Shown here: in pieces, positions 22,822 through 33,400 of the stretch
How the letters are laid out: the number at the start of each line of letters is the position of its first letter
Numbering within the stretch: position 1 is the first letter of the stretch
Assembly (NCBI GenBank): GCA_014871385.1
Contig: CM026423.1
Location: 16,729,690-16,793,689 of the forward strand
Source: Ceratodon purpureus
Lineage: Eukaryota > Streptophyta > Bryopsida > Pseudoditrichales > Ditrichaceae
Length of the DNA: 64,000 nucleotides
Direction of reading: 5' to 3'
Translations under genes and position numbers: made by a program
Notes under the pieces: model-generated
The model's input: the letters and a program-made list of their open reading frames with translations, nothing else
The model's database searches: none
What the model was told of the DNA's origin: nothing

Positions 22822-25800
22822 ATGGACACATCTGTGAAGGACTCCGAGAGTTTCTATGATAACATTGTAGGCGACGTCGACATTAGTCAGTACGATATCC
22901 ACAAGCTCCAATTACTAGACATCGAAGAACGTGTCCAAAACCCGCCTCCTGGAATTGTTGGGCCTCGCGATTTGAGGTGGGATGTTGTCTACCGTCCTCC
23001 TCGTGGTGAGCACAAGAGAGCACATGTTGTACAGCAATGTTACATTCCCACCGATCGCGTTCAAGACTTTATTGAAGGGATGCAGTGTGGGAGAGAGGGT
23101 GCGCAATGTAAGTTCAGAGCAAATAAGGAGAACAGAACATCTACTCAGCTGCGGGACGGGCCTCGCACAGCGTTAAATTTTGTGAGGTATGTTTTCCATC
23201 GCAAGAAGCATTTAACAACACTGATCGGTTTTAGGGTTAGAGAGAGGTAGAGTCACATCCTTCTAAAACATTATTTGCATTCAGCATGTTGATTATTGCC
23301 ATCTGTTATTTTCGAATAGGAGGAGTGCCGATAACCTGGCCCTGTACAGTCAATATTTGAAGGTTGGTTTTGTTAATGTATATAGGTATAAGTGCGAGTA
23401 TGGACCTCAAGATTACAGTCACATTGTTAAACCTATTACCGAGGATCTACTGCCGAAACCGAGGAAGAAACATCGTGTTCCTGATGCTGTCCCGGAGGGT
23501 AACGTACTGGCTCCCACTCGAAAAGCTAGAGCCAAGAGGGCTGGCGGTCTGACTGCCAGGAAACCCCCGCGCAGGTTTAAATCGAAGACACCGACTTCAG
23601 TGGTCGATGCCATGGACTGGATGGTCGAGGAGCCATTGCCAGCTCCTCCTCCGAAGCGAGCGTCCCGGGCGAAGAAGGGTGTTCCGAAAAAGGGAAGTAC
23701 TCTTCAGTCTCCATCACCTGATGCAGGGACATTGAGAATTCCGGATCTGAACGAGGCCCCGGTCGTGGAGGATTGCGTACCAGCACTGCCGAAGACTTCC
23801 AGAAAGCGACAACCAAGGAAGAAGGTATTAGAGGTCCCTATTGGCGGCGAAATCACAACGGCTGAAGTCAGTGTCACAGGAATTGACAACCCGCCGAAGA
23901 CCAGAAAGACACGCGGTCCTAGTAAAAAGAAGGATTCAAGCATCTCTAATGTCACAGAAGAGATTCCAGTATTGCCCAGGAAGCGAGCTCCAAGGAAGAA
24001 GAAGGTTTTAGCTGATACTCCATCCACTACGGAAAACTGTGACAATCCGGGAGAGGTGGTAAACCCCAGCAGTGGAGGTGCTACATCGCCACCGAAAGCA
24101 GTTAGAAAAAGAGGTCCTCGCAAGAAGACTGTATGCACGACTACTGCGGGTTCTCCTATACATGCGGAACCCGTACCGAATGTTCCAGTAGCTGTGTCCG
24201 AGCTAAACAACACTGCTAACCCCTCTGACGGTGTGGATTCTCTTCTGTCTGCACTATGTGACACTGTCATGGGTTCTGCCTGCCCAGAATCAGCACACGG
24301 GAGTACATGTGCGTGTGGAGAGGAGGTCAGAGGGGAAGTCCTTAATCCGGATAGCGCACGAGTGGAGGATGTCGCGGTTTTCCCAAAGAAGGGTAACGAG
24401 CCTGTACAAAACCGTCCTAAAATGAACAGAGATTCGAAGAAAAAATGGGGGGCATCTGTTAAGAGGGGTTGCCTCGCACAGTTCACAGTTAAGACCTTCT
24501 TGCAGTTACCTCACGTTTCTGAGATTACTGTCATCCAAGAGAAGCATGTAAATTGTGATGGGTTAGTGGTGCATGGTGGCATGAAGGTAGGGGACCGTAG
24601 TGCGTTCTCTGCTCATTTGTCCCCTGAGATCCGAGCGTTTGTTGAGGACTGCCTGAGACGGAAAGACACATCAAACCAAATTATGAAGAAACATTTGGAA
24701 ATCCTGAAGAAGTACCAAGCGGACGGGAAGGAGATTACCAGGGACTTATTACTTACCACCAAAGACATTCGGAACATATCAGGGAAATTGGCGCAAGAGA
24801 GTTACATGTTGGACAAGAATGACGCGCAGTCAGTGCGCATGTGGGTCCAACGAAACAGTGACAAAGTGTTTTATTACACCGAGTCGAACAAGGAGAAGCC
24901 CGTACCGGTTCCGGGAGAACTCACTGGAGAGAACATGCCCTTCACTGTGGGCATTCAGACACCTTGGCAGAAGAAGATGATGCTGGAGCATGGACATCGC
25001 AGTGGTATATCAGTAGACGCCACATTTGGGACGAATGAGAAAAAGGTATGTTTTATGTTCATACGACTTTAATGATGTCTACTGTGGCACTGATATATAC
25101 CGTGACACTGATATACATTGTGACATTGATATACGTAGTGACACTGAAATCTGATCATGTCCATGTTCTTTTTTCAGTTCCCTCTGTACACACTCATGGT
25201 ATTCGATGAGTGGCACAACGGTGTTCCTGTAGCGTTTATTCTCACTTCACGATGTGGCGAGAAAGACCTAAAACCGTGGATGTAGGCATTGAATTCAAGA
25301 ATGACTGACGAGAAGCCAGACTGGAAGCCCGCAGCCTTCATAGTCGACTGCGCTCAAGGAGAAATCAATGCCATAAAGTAAGTATAATTTTGTAAGGCCC
25401 TCTCTTGTTCTTCATGTATTCTATTCGAATTACCCTTAGTCAGTATAGTGTAATGCTGTACCGGGGATTATTTGTTCACTGTAATACATGCAATTGCAGT
25501 TCTAAAAGTCAATGTAACATTGGTTTCGGCAGTGACACATGGCCCGATACGGCGATATTCTTGTGCCTCTGGCACGTTCGACGGGCTTGGCAAAAGAACT
25601 GTTGTTACAAAATATCCAATCATGAGCGACGAGCTGCTATCCTGAAAGAATTAGGTCTAATGATGTACGACCGGAGTGCACCGGAGGGTCCTGAAGGCAA
25701 GGACTGGGCTGCGAGACGAATTCAAGATTTACAGAAAAAATATCCGGAGGAAGAGGAGTTCTGGGAGTATATGAAGACCCAATGGTTGGACAAGGTACAT

Positions 25801-26688
25801 ATGTGGGTTGTAGGCTTCCGTAACTTAAAGTATTGCGGGCAAGACACTAATGCAGCTATCGAGGGTTACCACGGATTCTCAAAGTCCATATTAAAATCAG
25901 AGCGGAGCAGGATGACCGGAAGGAGAGTAGACTGGTGCATTACTGCACTTACGGAGGACGTTCTTGATCACTACTGGTACAAGGATCTTAGGAAGCAAAA
26001 GGGCTTCGTAGACAATAAAAAAATGCAGGACTCTATTGTGAGCTCCATTCTGAAAGCCAGAAGTATTCCGGATGAAGACGTGACACTTCCATCTACGGAA
26101 CATGATTTTGCACTGGTGACGTCAACTGATCATAGACATTTGCGGTACACTGTCCATAATCCAGGTTCGGAATGGGGGGTTTGCAATTGCGTCTGGGCTC
26201 AGCGTGGAAATATGTGTAAACATCACATCAAAGTCGTGATGATTATGCACCCGGAGATGGCTGAGGGGACCATTGCGAGGTATTGTGGGAGATTAGCAGG
26301 CAATGCTAATGGCGGATTGCAACAGCTGCTGACGCCTAGACGGGTTGAACATCCTCCAGTGTCACAGGCAACGACGCCCATGTCCATGTCCAGACCTACG
26401 CCTGTTAGGACTTCACAGGTAGATCTGGCGGAGACATTAAGACTGCAGATTATTTTACTTCACGAGGAAATTGGTGGTGACGAAGTTATGATGCAGCATG
26501 TCATAGCCGATCTAAACCAGACATTAGGCCGATTGAGAACTATTAAAGCGGAGATAAAGTTGGGGACTGTGCATCCTATGGCTGGAACGCCGCATTTCTC
26601 CCCCGTCAAGGATGGGAAAGGATTCAAACTCGGGCGGTTTAAGGACTTCTTGGAGAAGCCGAAGAGTTCCGTGGCCCGGCGTTTGTAG
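22822..26688 (+). CDS. MULE transposase (one in-frame stop)
   Basis: Four exons (22822-23186, 23320-25045, 25178-25377, 25500-26688) give 1,160 codons in consistent phase. The catalytic acidic residues expected of MULE transposases are visible: D688 (SVDATFG), D754 (FIVDCAQGEINAI) and E885 (TNAAIEGYH). A SWIM zinc finger follows (CNC..MCKHH), and the C-terminus is helical and charged. The N-terminal part has a zinc-binding-like region, then about five repeats of a basic R-K-x-x-P-R-K-K motif (residues about 150-420) resembling AT-hook-like DNA contacts, and a second finger-like segment (IQEKHVNCDG). Codon 733 (25283-25285) is TAG where the context reads WM-stop-ALNS, most simply CAG to TAG. 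So this copy's transposase is interrupted between the first two catalytic residues. It acts in the nucleus on the element ends. Confidence 0.88.
25046..25177 (+). repeat. Tandem GTGACACTGATATAC-type units in transposase intron
   Basis: Within the third transposase intron, from about 25082 to 25152, roughly 18-bp units recur four times: each has GTG(A/G)CA(C/T)TGA followed by TATA(C/T)-like sequence. This is the densest cluster of the element-wide GTGACAC heptamer. Confidence 0.75.
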
Positions 26689-26770
26689 GGTTTACCCGCC
26701 CGGGAACCCGAATCGGGTATCAAACTAGGGTTTAGTGGGTTATCTAAGAAGGTATCGTCATTGTCTCCGA

Positions 26771-26786
26771 GGGATTTATAAGTTCA
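26771..26786 (+). promoter_or_regulatory. TATA-like box of the small membrane ORF
   Basis: TTTATAAG at 26775-26782 lies about 95 bp before the ATG at 26875, a plausible core promoter distance once a short leader is allowed. Confidence 0.35.
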
Positions 26787-26874
26787 GCAGGTTTCAGAGC
26801 CCGACCTTTTCTCCCCACGATCCGTTACAGCGCAACTAGAAGAAGAGCTCTCCCGTCGTCTTCGTACTCCCGGA

Positions 26875-27300
26875 ATGTGCACGATGGTAGTGCTGATCGT
26901 ATTCGATCTACAGGGGTGGGCGTCTCTTCTGACGGTTGGTATTGCAATCCTGGCGATGTCGATTGCATGTATCTGCATTGTACGCGCGGTGTGTGTACTT
27001 CCACACCCAGAGAGTAGGTGTTGTGGAGCTCAGTCTACACGTCATGGGTGTGTTTGTATCCCAGTGTCACAGAGGGGGAGATGTGGCACAGACCGCATCC
27101 GTCGAAGACGGTCTGAAGATGTAACCCCCACTGTTCCTGTTCTGCGACGGCCGTCCGGAAACGCCCCTTCCGAACCCAACGAAATACCATACGTTGGAGA
27201 GGGATGCGATTCTGACGATCCTGCATTTATATGGAACGAGTACTTCAGCGGAGTCGGTGACGAAGAGTTCGACAATCTCTCTTGTTATAGTGCTAAGTAG
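26875..27300 (+). CDS. Unknown small membrane protein ORF inside the MULE
   Basis: I do not recognise this 141-residue frame. Residues about 14-42 form one strong hydrophobic segment (WASLLTVGIAILAMSIACIC). Then follow a cysteine-rich patch (residues 49-70), a basic patch (IRRRRSED) and an acidic end. It lies 187 bp downstream of the transposase stop, on the same strand, and has a TATA-like box about 95 bp upstream, so it may be a separate transcription unit. It may be an element-specific accessory gene or a chance frame. Composition matches the rest of the element. Confidence 0.35.
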   Translation: MCTMVVLIVFDLQGWASLLTVGIAILAMSIACICIVRAVCVLPHPESRCCGAQSTRHGCVCIPVSQRGRCGTDRIRRRRSEDVTPTVPVLRRPSGNAPSEPNEIPYVGEGCDSDDPAFIWNEYFSGVGDEEFDNLSCYSAK

Positions 27301-27724
27301 TCCGTAGTCGGTCAGATAGATGTGTACTAGTCCGGCCTCTGTCTATTTGGCTTTAGACCAATGTTTGGCTTCGCTTGTACTAAACAAAAAAAAAATTAAT
27401 ATTATGGTCAACCTACATAGTATTCAGCAGTATCCAACATTGTTTTCCATGCTTCCTTTCGCTGTTTTACATTGTGACACTACCGAACAGCGACCAGTAA
27501 ATGTAATGAGCAACCTTCTAACTATTTAAAAGGGTTCCAAAGTAACCTCTACATTTACTGATTGCAAAGGTCTACTCCATATTTACAATCTACCGTATGC
27601 ATCCTAATATCAGTATCGACTCGCAAGAACCAGTTCTGCTTTACGGTTCAGAATTCTGAATTTCAGGATGTTCGCATGGGAGAAGAACGTGGACCGTTCT
27701 CATCGCAGGCACGCCCTCCTTCTG

Positions 27725-27732
27725 TATATAAG
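27725..27732 (+). promoter_or_regulatory. TATA box of the second small MULE ORF
   Basis: TATATAAG in the context CTGTATATAAGGGAG is a near-consensus plant TATA box, 98 bp upstream of the ATG at 27830. Its position argues for starting at 27830 rather than at the in-frame upstream ATG at 27668. Confidence 0.5.
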
Positions 27733-27829
27733 GGAGTACTACCTTGCTTCAGTCCCTCTCTTACTATCTCTCTTCTGTGTCTTCAGTTTTTTGGCTGTGA
27801 GCCACGTGAGGTCCGTTTCTACCTTAGGA

Positions 27830-28219
27830 ATGGAAGGGCTAGAAGCAGAGGTACTGGAGTTTTTAGCTACAATGGCTGACTTTGTAGAGGTACCGGTCCC
27901 GATAACGCGTATCTCCATTCCGTCATCCAGCCTTGATGTCGTGCCTGTGCAGATTGATCGTGTATACACCCCGGCATTGTCTTCACCACGTGCCCACCTT
28001 AAGCGTAGAAGGGTAATTCCTTTGGGTGTTGATTCGAAGGCTCCGGACAGAAAGAAGGTCGTGCTCTTCCCTGCGAGTGATCGGTTCAAGGGAGTACAGT
28101 GTATCACTAGTTATGTGTCACTGCTGCAAGGGCCGTCTAAGTGGAGAAAATCGGCTCGTGACACTAAGAGCATGCAATGTGATTGCACATCTATGGTGTC
28201 ATGCACACACAACAATTGA
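27830..28219 (+). CDS. Unknown small basic protein ORF inside the MULE
   Basis: An unrecognised 129-residue frame starting MEGLEAEVLEFLATMADF. It has an acidic, helix-prone start, a V/P/I-rich middle, a basic cluster HLKRRR near residue 60 that could act as a nuclear signal, a second basic cluster (DRKK) and a cysteine-containing end (MQCDCTSMVSC). A near-consensus TATA box lies 98 bp upstream. It sits between the transposase and the convergent Ulp1 gene, where the GTGACAC heptamer is frequent (three copies lie within or next to it). Possible element-specific accessory protein. Confidence 0.35.
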   Translation: MEGLEAEVLEFLATMADFVEVPVPITRISIPSSSLDVVPVQIDRVYTPALSSPRAHLKRRRVIPLGVDSKAPDRKKVVLFPASDRFKGVQCITSYVSLLQGPSKWRKSARDTKSMQCDCTSMVSCTHNN

Positions 28220-30419
28220 TAGTCCTGAGTTTTAGCCATTTAGTGTTTTTGTTCTGATCCATCCATTATTGTACGTTACATCAGAAACAAATCTTTCTCT
28301 GACAAGAGTAATAGAACATGACGATTATGAAGTTCTATCCATTTGTGACGCATTCATATTTATGAAGATTATTTTGAAAGACAATGTCATGTAACACTGT
28401 GACACTAACTACCCCTTGCCTCTTTGGGACATTGTGACACTGTCTTCGAAACGACTCGAAGTCTTACATGATTCTGTCGATGCTGTAATCAGACGATATG
28501 AATTACTATGATCGTTATCCCAACCATTATTTTATGTGCAGTACCAAAGTTGTTGCTCTACATATTAACCCTGAACCAGCGTACCCTGAATGTGAGACTT
28601 CTTAAGTATTGAGATTAGTACATTCGTAACGTCGTGCTACATAAAGTATTCTTAATTTCCGTAAAAATGATCTATAGTAATAACCTAGTACTATATTCTC
28701 CCGATGTTATTGTTTTTAACATTCTGACCTTTTTTATGTCATTTTCGTTTGCGAATCGAACGTTCATTATTTCATATTTATCGAATGTTCTTGTCCATCG
28801 TTCAAATTAAATATATTTCATTATGACTTCGATGTCGTTATTATAATATCACTTTGAACTGAATATTTTATGCACATATAAACCTTCTTCTATTCACAAA
28901 AGGGTTATCAAAATTGATTTTATTAAATTCGATACGCTAGTACAATTTCATTATTTCCTTTTTCCAAATGTAATGAATACGAATTAATTGATCTTGATAA
29001 ATGATACACTTACTTCAGACAAGTGGTGTGAATATTTAGAATGCATACTAATGATCATATTACATCAATTACATACATGTTCCGAGTCGACAATCATTTA
29101 CTGACTATGTATTAATTCACATGTGATGTGTATAATTATGTGAAGTATTTCAAATGAAACTCATACTGCATATTCGATTACAGTGGTCTTCGTTGCGAGT
29201 GGACTTTAATTGAAATATCAATTTAAATTTACCTATAATCTCCCCCCCCCTATATGATGTTATATCTCCCCTAAATATATATATAATTTATTTAATTTTA
29301 TAAACAACGTCAAAGTTGAAATCTAATTCAATGTTTAATTCAAATTAAATGTTTAATTCTAATTAAATGTTAAATTCTAATTAAATGTATAATTTGAATT
29401 CATTGTTTAATTCAATGGATTAGTTGCAAACATTACTTTTAAACTATTTCATGATAGAGGATTCGACCACAAACAATTTCATTTTATATAATTTAACCGC
29501 ACTCTAGTTTTATAGGATTAAGGGTCACTTATATTAGCTTTATAACTTTTTCCCTATACCATTAATCCATTTAAGAGAATGATAATTTAAGGAAATAACA
29601 CGATATGAAGAACAAAATATCCGATTATCTAATTCGCTGTTTAGAGGTCTCACAGTAATTATGCCCTACAAATTATAGATGTGATTTCAATCAATACGTA
29701 TACCTAAGCACTCGTTATTTAATGATAATTAAATAAGTTGGCGACTAAAAATTTATTTAAGTATTAAATTAAATATTTCTCTTTAGGACAACATTTGGCA
29801 TTCCCTAAACCACTAAAGACTTCTCTAAGTTTCAGTATGACACTGAAGTTCCGAGTTATTCATTACTGAAAAAGACAAGTACTGTTGTAATTTTTCTCGT
29901 ATTGTGAGGCGAGTAGTACCTCAGTTGCAAACTCCGGAGTGCACTTCTGAAATCTCGTTAGAGGGTATCATACTCTGTGACATTACTCTGTGACACTATG
30001 TATACCTTTTCACTATGGCAAGTGTGTAAGTAAACGTATGGAACTTCGTTCATGTGTAAGGGCTTTTCTTTTAGTATTTTCTGCTATGACATTCATTACT
30101 TAGGTTCGATGTAAATAACAGAATGTCGGATACAAATACAGTGTCACTATGTCACAGTGTCACAATGTCCGAGATAAACACTAAGTCCCAGTGAATTCTT
30201 GCAATTAGAAGTCACGGTTGGAACAAGGATTCCATGTCCCACTATTAAGCAAAGCAATTAAGAATACGACAATGACATAGACAGTGGTGGCAATTTTGAA
30301 AAACAGATACACTAACACATATAGGACGTTTATACAACCCGTAACTGAATGAGAGGAATGGCGCAGTGACAGTTGTTTTAAGTTTAAAGCAGTTTTTTCG
30401 ACTTGAATACTAAACGGCC
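28220..30419. other. Non-coding AT-rich core of the MULE
   Basis: About 2.2 kb without a supported frame, between the ends of the convergent genes. It contains GTGACAC clusters at about 28398-28440, 29975-30000 and 30140-30172, a run of nine C at about 29243, and short AATTAAATGTTTAATTC-like tandem units at 29320-29415. It may carry terminators for both converging transcription units. Confidence 0.55.
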
Positions 30420-33400
30420 CTACTTCTTCTGAGGGACACAGAACGGAGCCCTGAACCTAGTGTCACGGCGATCACTGTCCATTTCGCGCGCTAGAAGGGA
30501 CAGAATTTCCATATTCGTATCCTTCGGTGTGAATGGGACCATCAGAGCATTCTTCATCAACTGCTCCCTCTTGTTGGAACGCCACGCTCGCAACTGCAGA
30601 CGATAAAATCACCTGAATCAATATTCATATTAAACGGAGTAGTCTTCCATCCAACTGAAAGTACATGAACTTTAAACAGCATGCAGTGAAAATTTAAACA
30701 TAGACTCTCTTACCTTCAAGTATAGAATGCTGTTCCGTATAGTGTGATGACCACACTCGTAGTTCCCCTTCTGCTTTAGAACCTCCAACCTCACGAGGGG
30801 GACCCTATATGGCTCTACCCCTCTCAAGGTCTGCCAAGCATGGGATATGGCATTCACGAACTCCGCATCCCTACCGTCAGGCTGATGGTACGGTTTATCG
30901 GCCGAGTCCAGGTGGACAACGTTCCCATACTGGAACACGAGCAGGGACCAATGATCGTGAGCGACCCAGGGCACCAAAATTTCCTTGACCTGATGCACCC
31001 TAACAGGGCTAGGTGGCTGGAGAAATGCAGTGGCCCACTTAAGCACCGACGTCTGGTCTTGCATGGAACGTTTGTATGTTGAACTAACACGTGATAGCGC
31101 AAAGAGTATTTCGTGGCGGTTACATGGAGGGTATTGGAAATATAGACGGGACATGACAAAGTCGACAATGTCATTACCAAGCCTGGTCCGCATACGTCGT
31201 AGGTCTCTTATCGCCTGGAACTTCACCTCGAGCTCCTTGTTCTTCTCCGAAAAGAAAACAACATCAACCGCTCCGTCCCGCCGCCCTTGTCTCCCCGGCA
31301 GAGTCTGCATGAAGTCCTCAACGTGTAAGTAAGTATACGCCTGAGACAGTGTCATGAGAGCAACATCGTCAAGTCGGAATATGGCACAATCCGGCCATGG
31401 CGCTGCTGCCATGACACGCGCAAGTTCTTTTCCCTCAACAACGTCAGCCTCCGGAATTGCTGACTTACTTTTCGTATCCGATCGCTGAGACAAATTCACG
31501 AGCTCGGCCGCAGTGTCTTCCAGCTCCTCCTCTTCATCAAACGTGGACCTGAGATTCCTACATGTAGAATCCTTCTGGACTGTTGGCAGTCGAGGGTCGC
31601 TGTTACCGGGGATTATAGAGACACCTTTATAAGGTGTTCGAACATTCCCATCTGGATTTCCTTTCACCCATTGCTGGAAACTGGGATCTTGCGAAAATGT
31701 CGTCTCCTCGACAACCATGTCTTCGCCCCCATGAGCGGTGTTATGGAACTGGCTCAAGGTAATCAAAGGGGTCTGAACAGGTGGTGAACCGGGATCCTCT
31801 AGAATCTGACGGATTTCAGGGAAAACCGTCGGAACTGTGTTACATTCGTTCAGGTTTGCAGGCGGATCGATGGAGTCTTGCAATGTCTCAGCATTCCCAG
31901 AATTCGCCTCTGTGGAATAATTGGAGTCGGCCCCTTTTTCCAATGTGGGAACTTCCGCCTCAGCTGCCCTTGTGAAGGGGACATTGACAGTGTCCTTCAC
32001 ATCCGTGTTCCCAGAGGAAGGTTGTGTCGAGAAGTGGGCGGATGTAGTAGTTCCACCACCAGGGCTGTCGAGGCCCGGTCTCTTCAAGTCCTCTACGGCA
32101 CTGCTGTCACTACGTCCATAATTTTCCGCGTGTGCGGGAGACCCGTGACCATCACTGTGACACTGTTTGCTTGTGCTCAAGAGAGTCGGTAGGAAAGGTC
32201 CTTCGGCGACTATGATACCGTCTTCGCGGTCAGTTTTGATGGAGTAAAGAGGCTTCGCGGTTGTGTCAGTAGACCCCGGGTCGGATACTATGGGACGGGA
32301 CGGGATACCCGATGTGGGTTCGGCATTCTTTTGGTCGACAGCGTCATTGTACTCTGGCAGGGCCATTTCACCCGCAGTTATTCCGTTCCCCTGATGGTCG
32401 ACGTCCTCGCAACGTGGGACACAATCTGCATTCAGCGGAGCGAGATCAGAGATAGGGACCCGGATGGTGATGTCAGGAAGGGTCTCCGAAACCTCTGTCT
32501 CTAACTGTGGCAACACCTGTGTATCAATCCTTGTATCCTCTGTTACCTGAATGCCAACTTCATGCCCACCGTCCAATGCTCTTTTAACGTCAGTCGCCGC
32601 CAGTGCTAGAACCCCCTCCCCCCCCATCTCCCGTGAACATTGTCCCTCATAGGGGGGTTCCGTGACACTGAATTCCCTTGAACAAACAGACCAGTAAGCC
32701 ATGTCCTCCCTCTTTAGTGTATCGTATACCTCGCATACTGCCTCTTGAATTTTCAGCTTCAAGGCAGCGACTCCCGGATTCCAATTCGGGGTGTGTAGAG
32801 TTGCCACCCAACCAACGTCATGTTCTTCTCTTGTGCGCAGCACCGAATCCCATATCTTCACGTGCTCCTTCCATTGGTCGGGACATGTCGTCGTCCAGAT
32901 ACGGTTGAATTCCATTGCGTGGCACACCGCCAGGTCATGTAGCGCCCGCAGTCTGACCACTCGGACCCACTGAAGTAGACTCTCGATTAGGTCTCCTCCT
33001 TCTCCACTGTTAATTTTCTCCACATCACTTATAACATGTGACCGCAGCGTCTCACCGAGGCCGAATTGGAGTCCCGAGTAAGTGTAGGACCCTTCTGCCG
33101 TGAATATGGATAATGCGCGCTGGATATTTAAGACTACTTTACACTCCCTTCTGATAATAGACTCTGTTAATCCAAAGAAAGGGCAGGAAAGGAGTCTGAA
33201 TTGACCATGCACACATCTAAAAAGGACCCTGAATACGTATAGTAGAGGTACCGGTGGTGCCGCCTCAACTCGGTTTTCGCACAGTAGCCTCCTGACTTCT
33301 TTCGCCTCAGCCGCTGTAACATGTACATCATTTAAAAATCAGTACTACACATGAAGAAGACGAGCTCGCAAATTCCTCACTTTGAAGTCATTAAAGAAGT

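Noticed and set aside
23704..24486. 260-codon minus-strand frame inside the transposase
   Set aside because: Shadow of the repetitive Lys/Pro/Thr-rich transposase exon.
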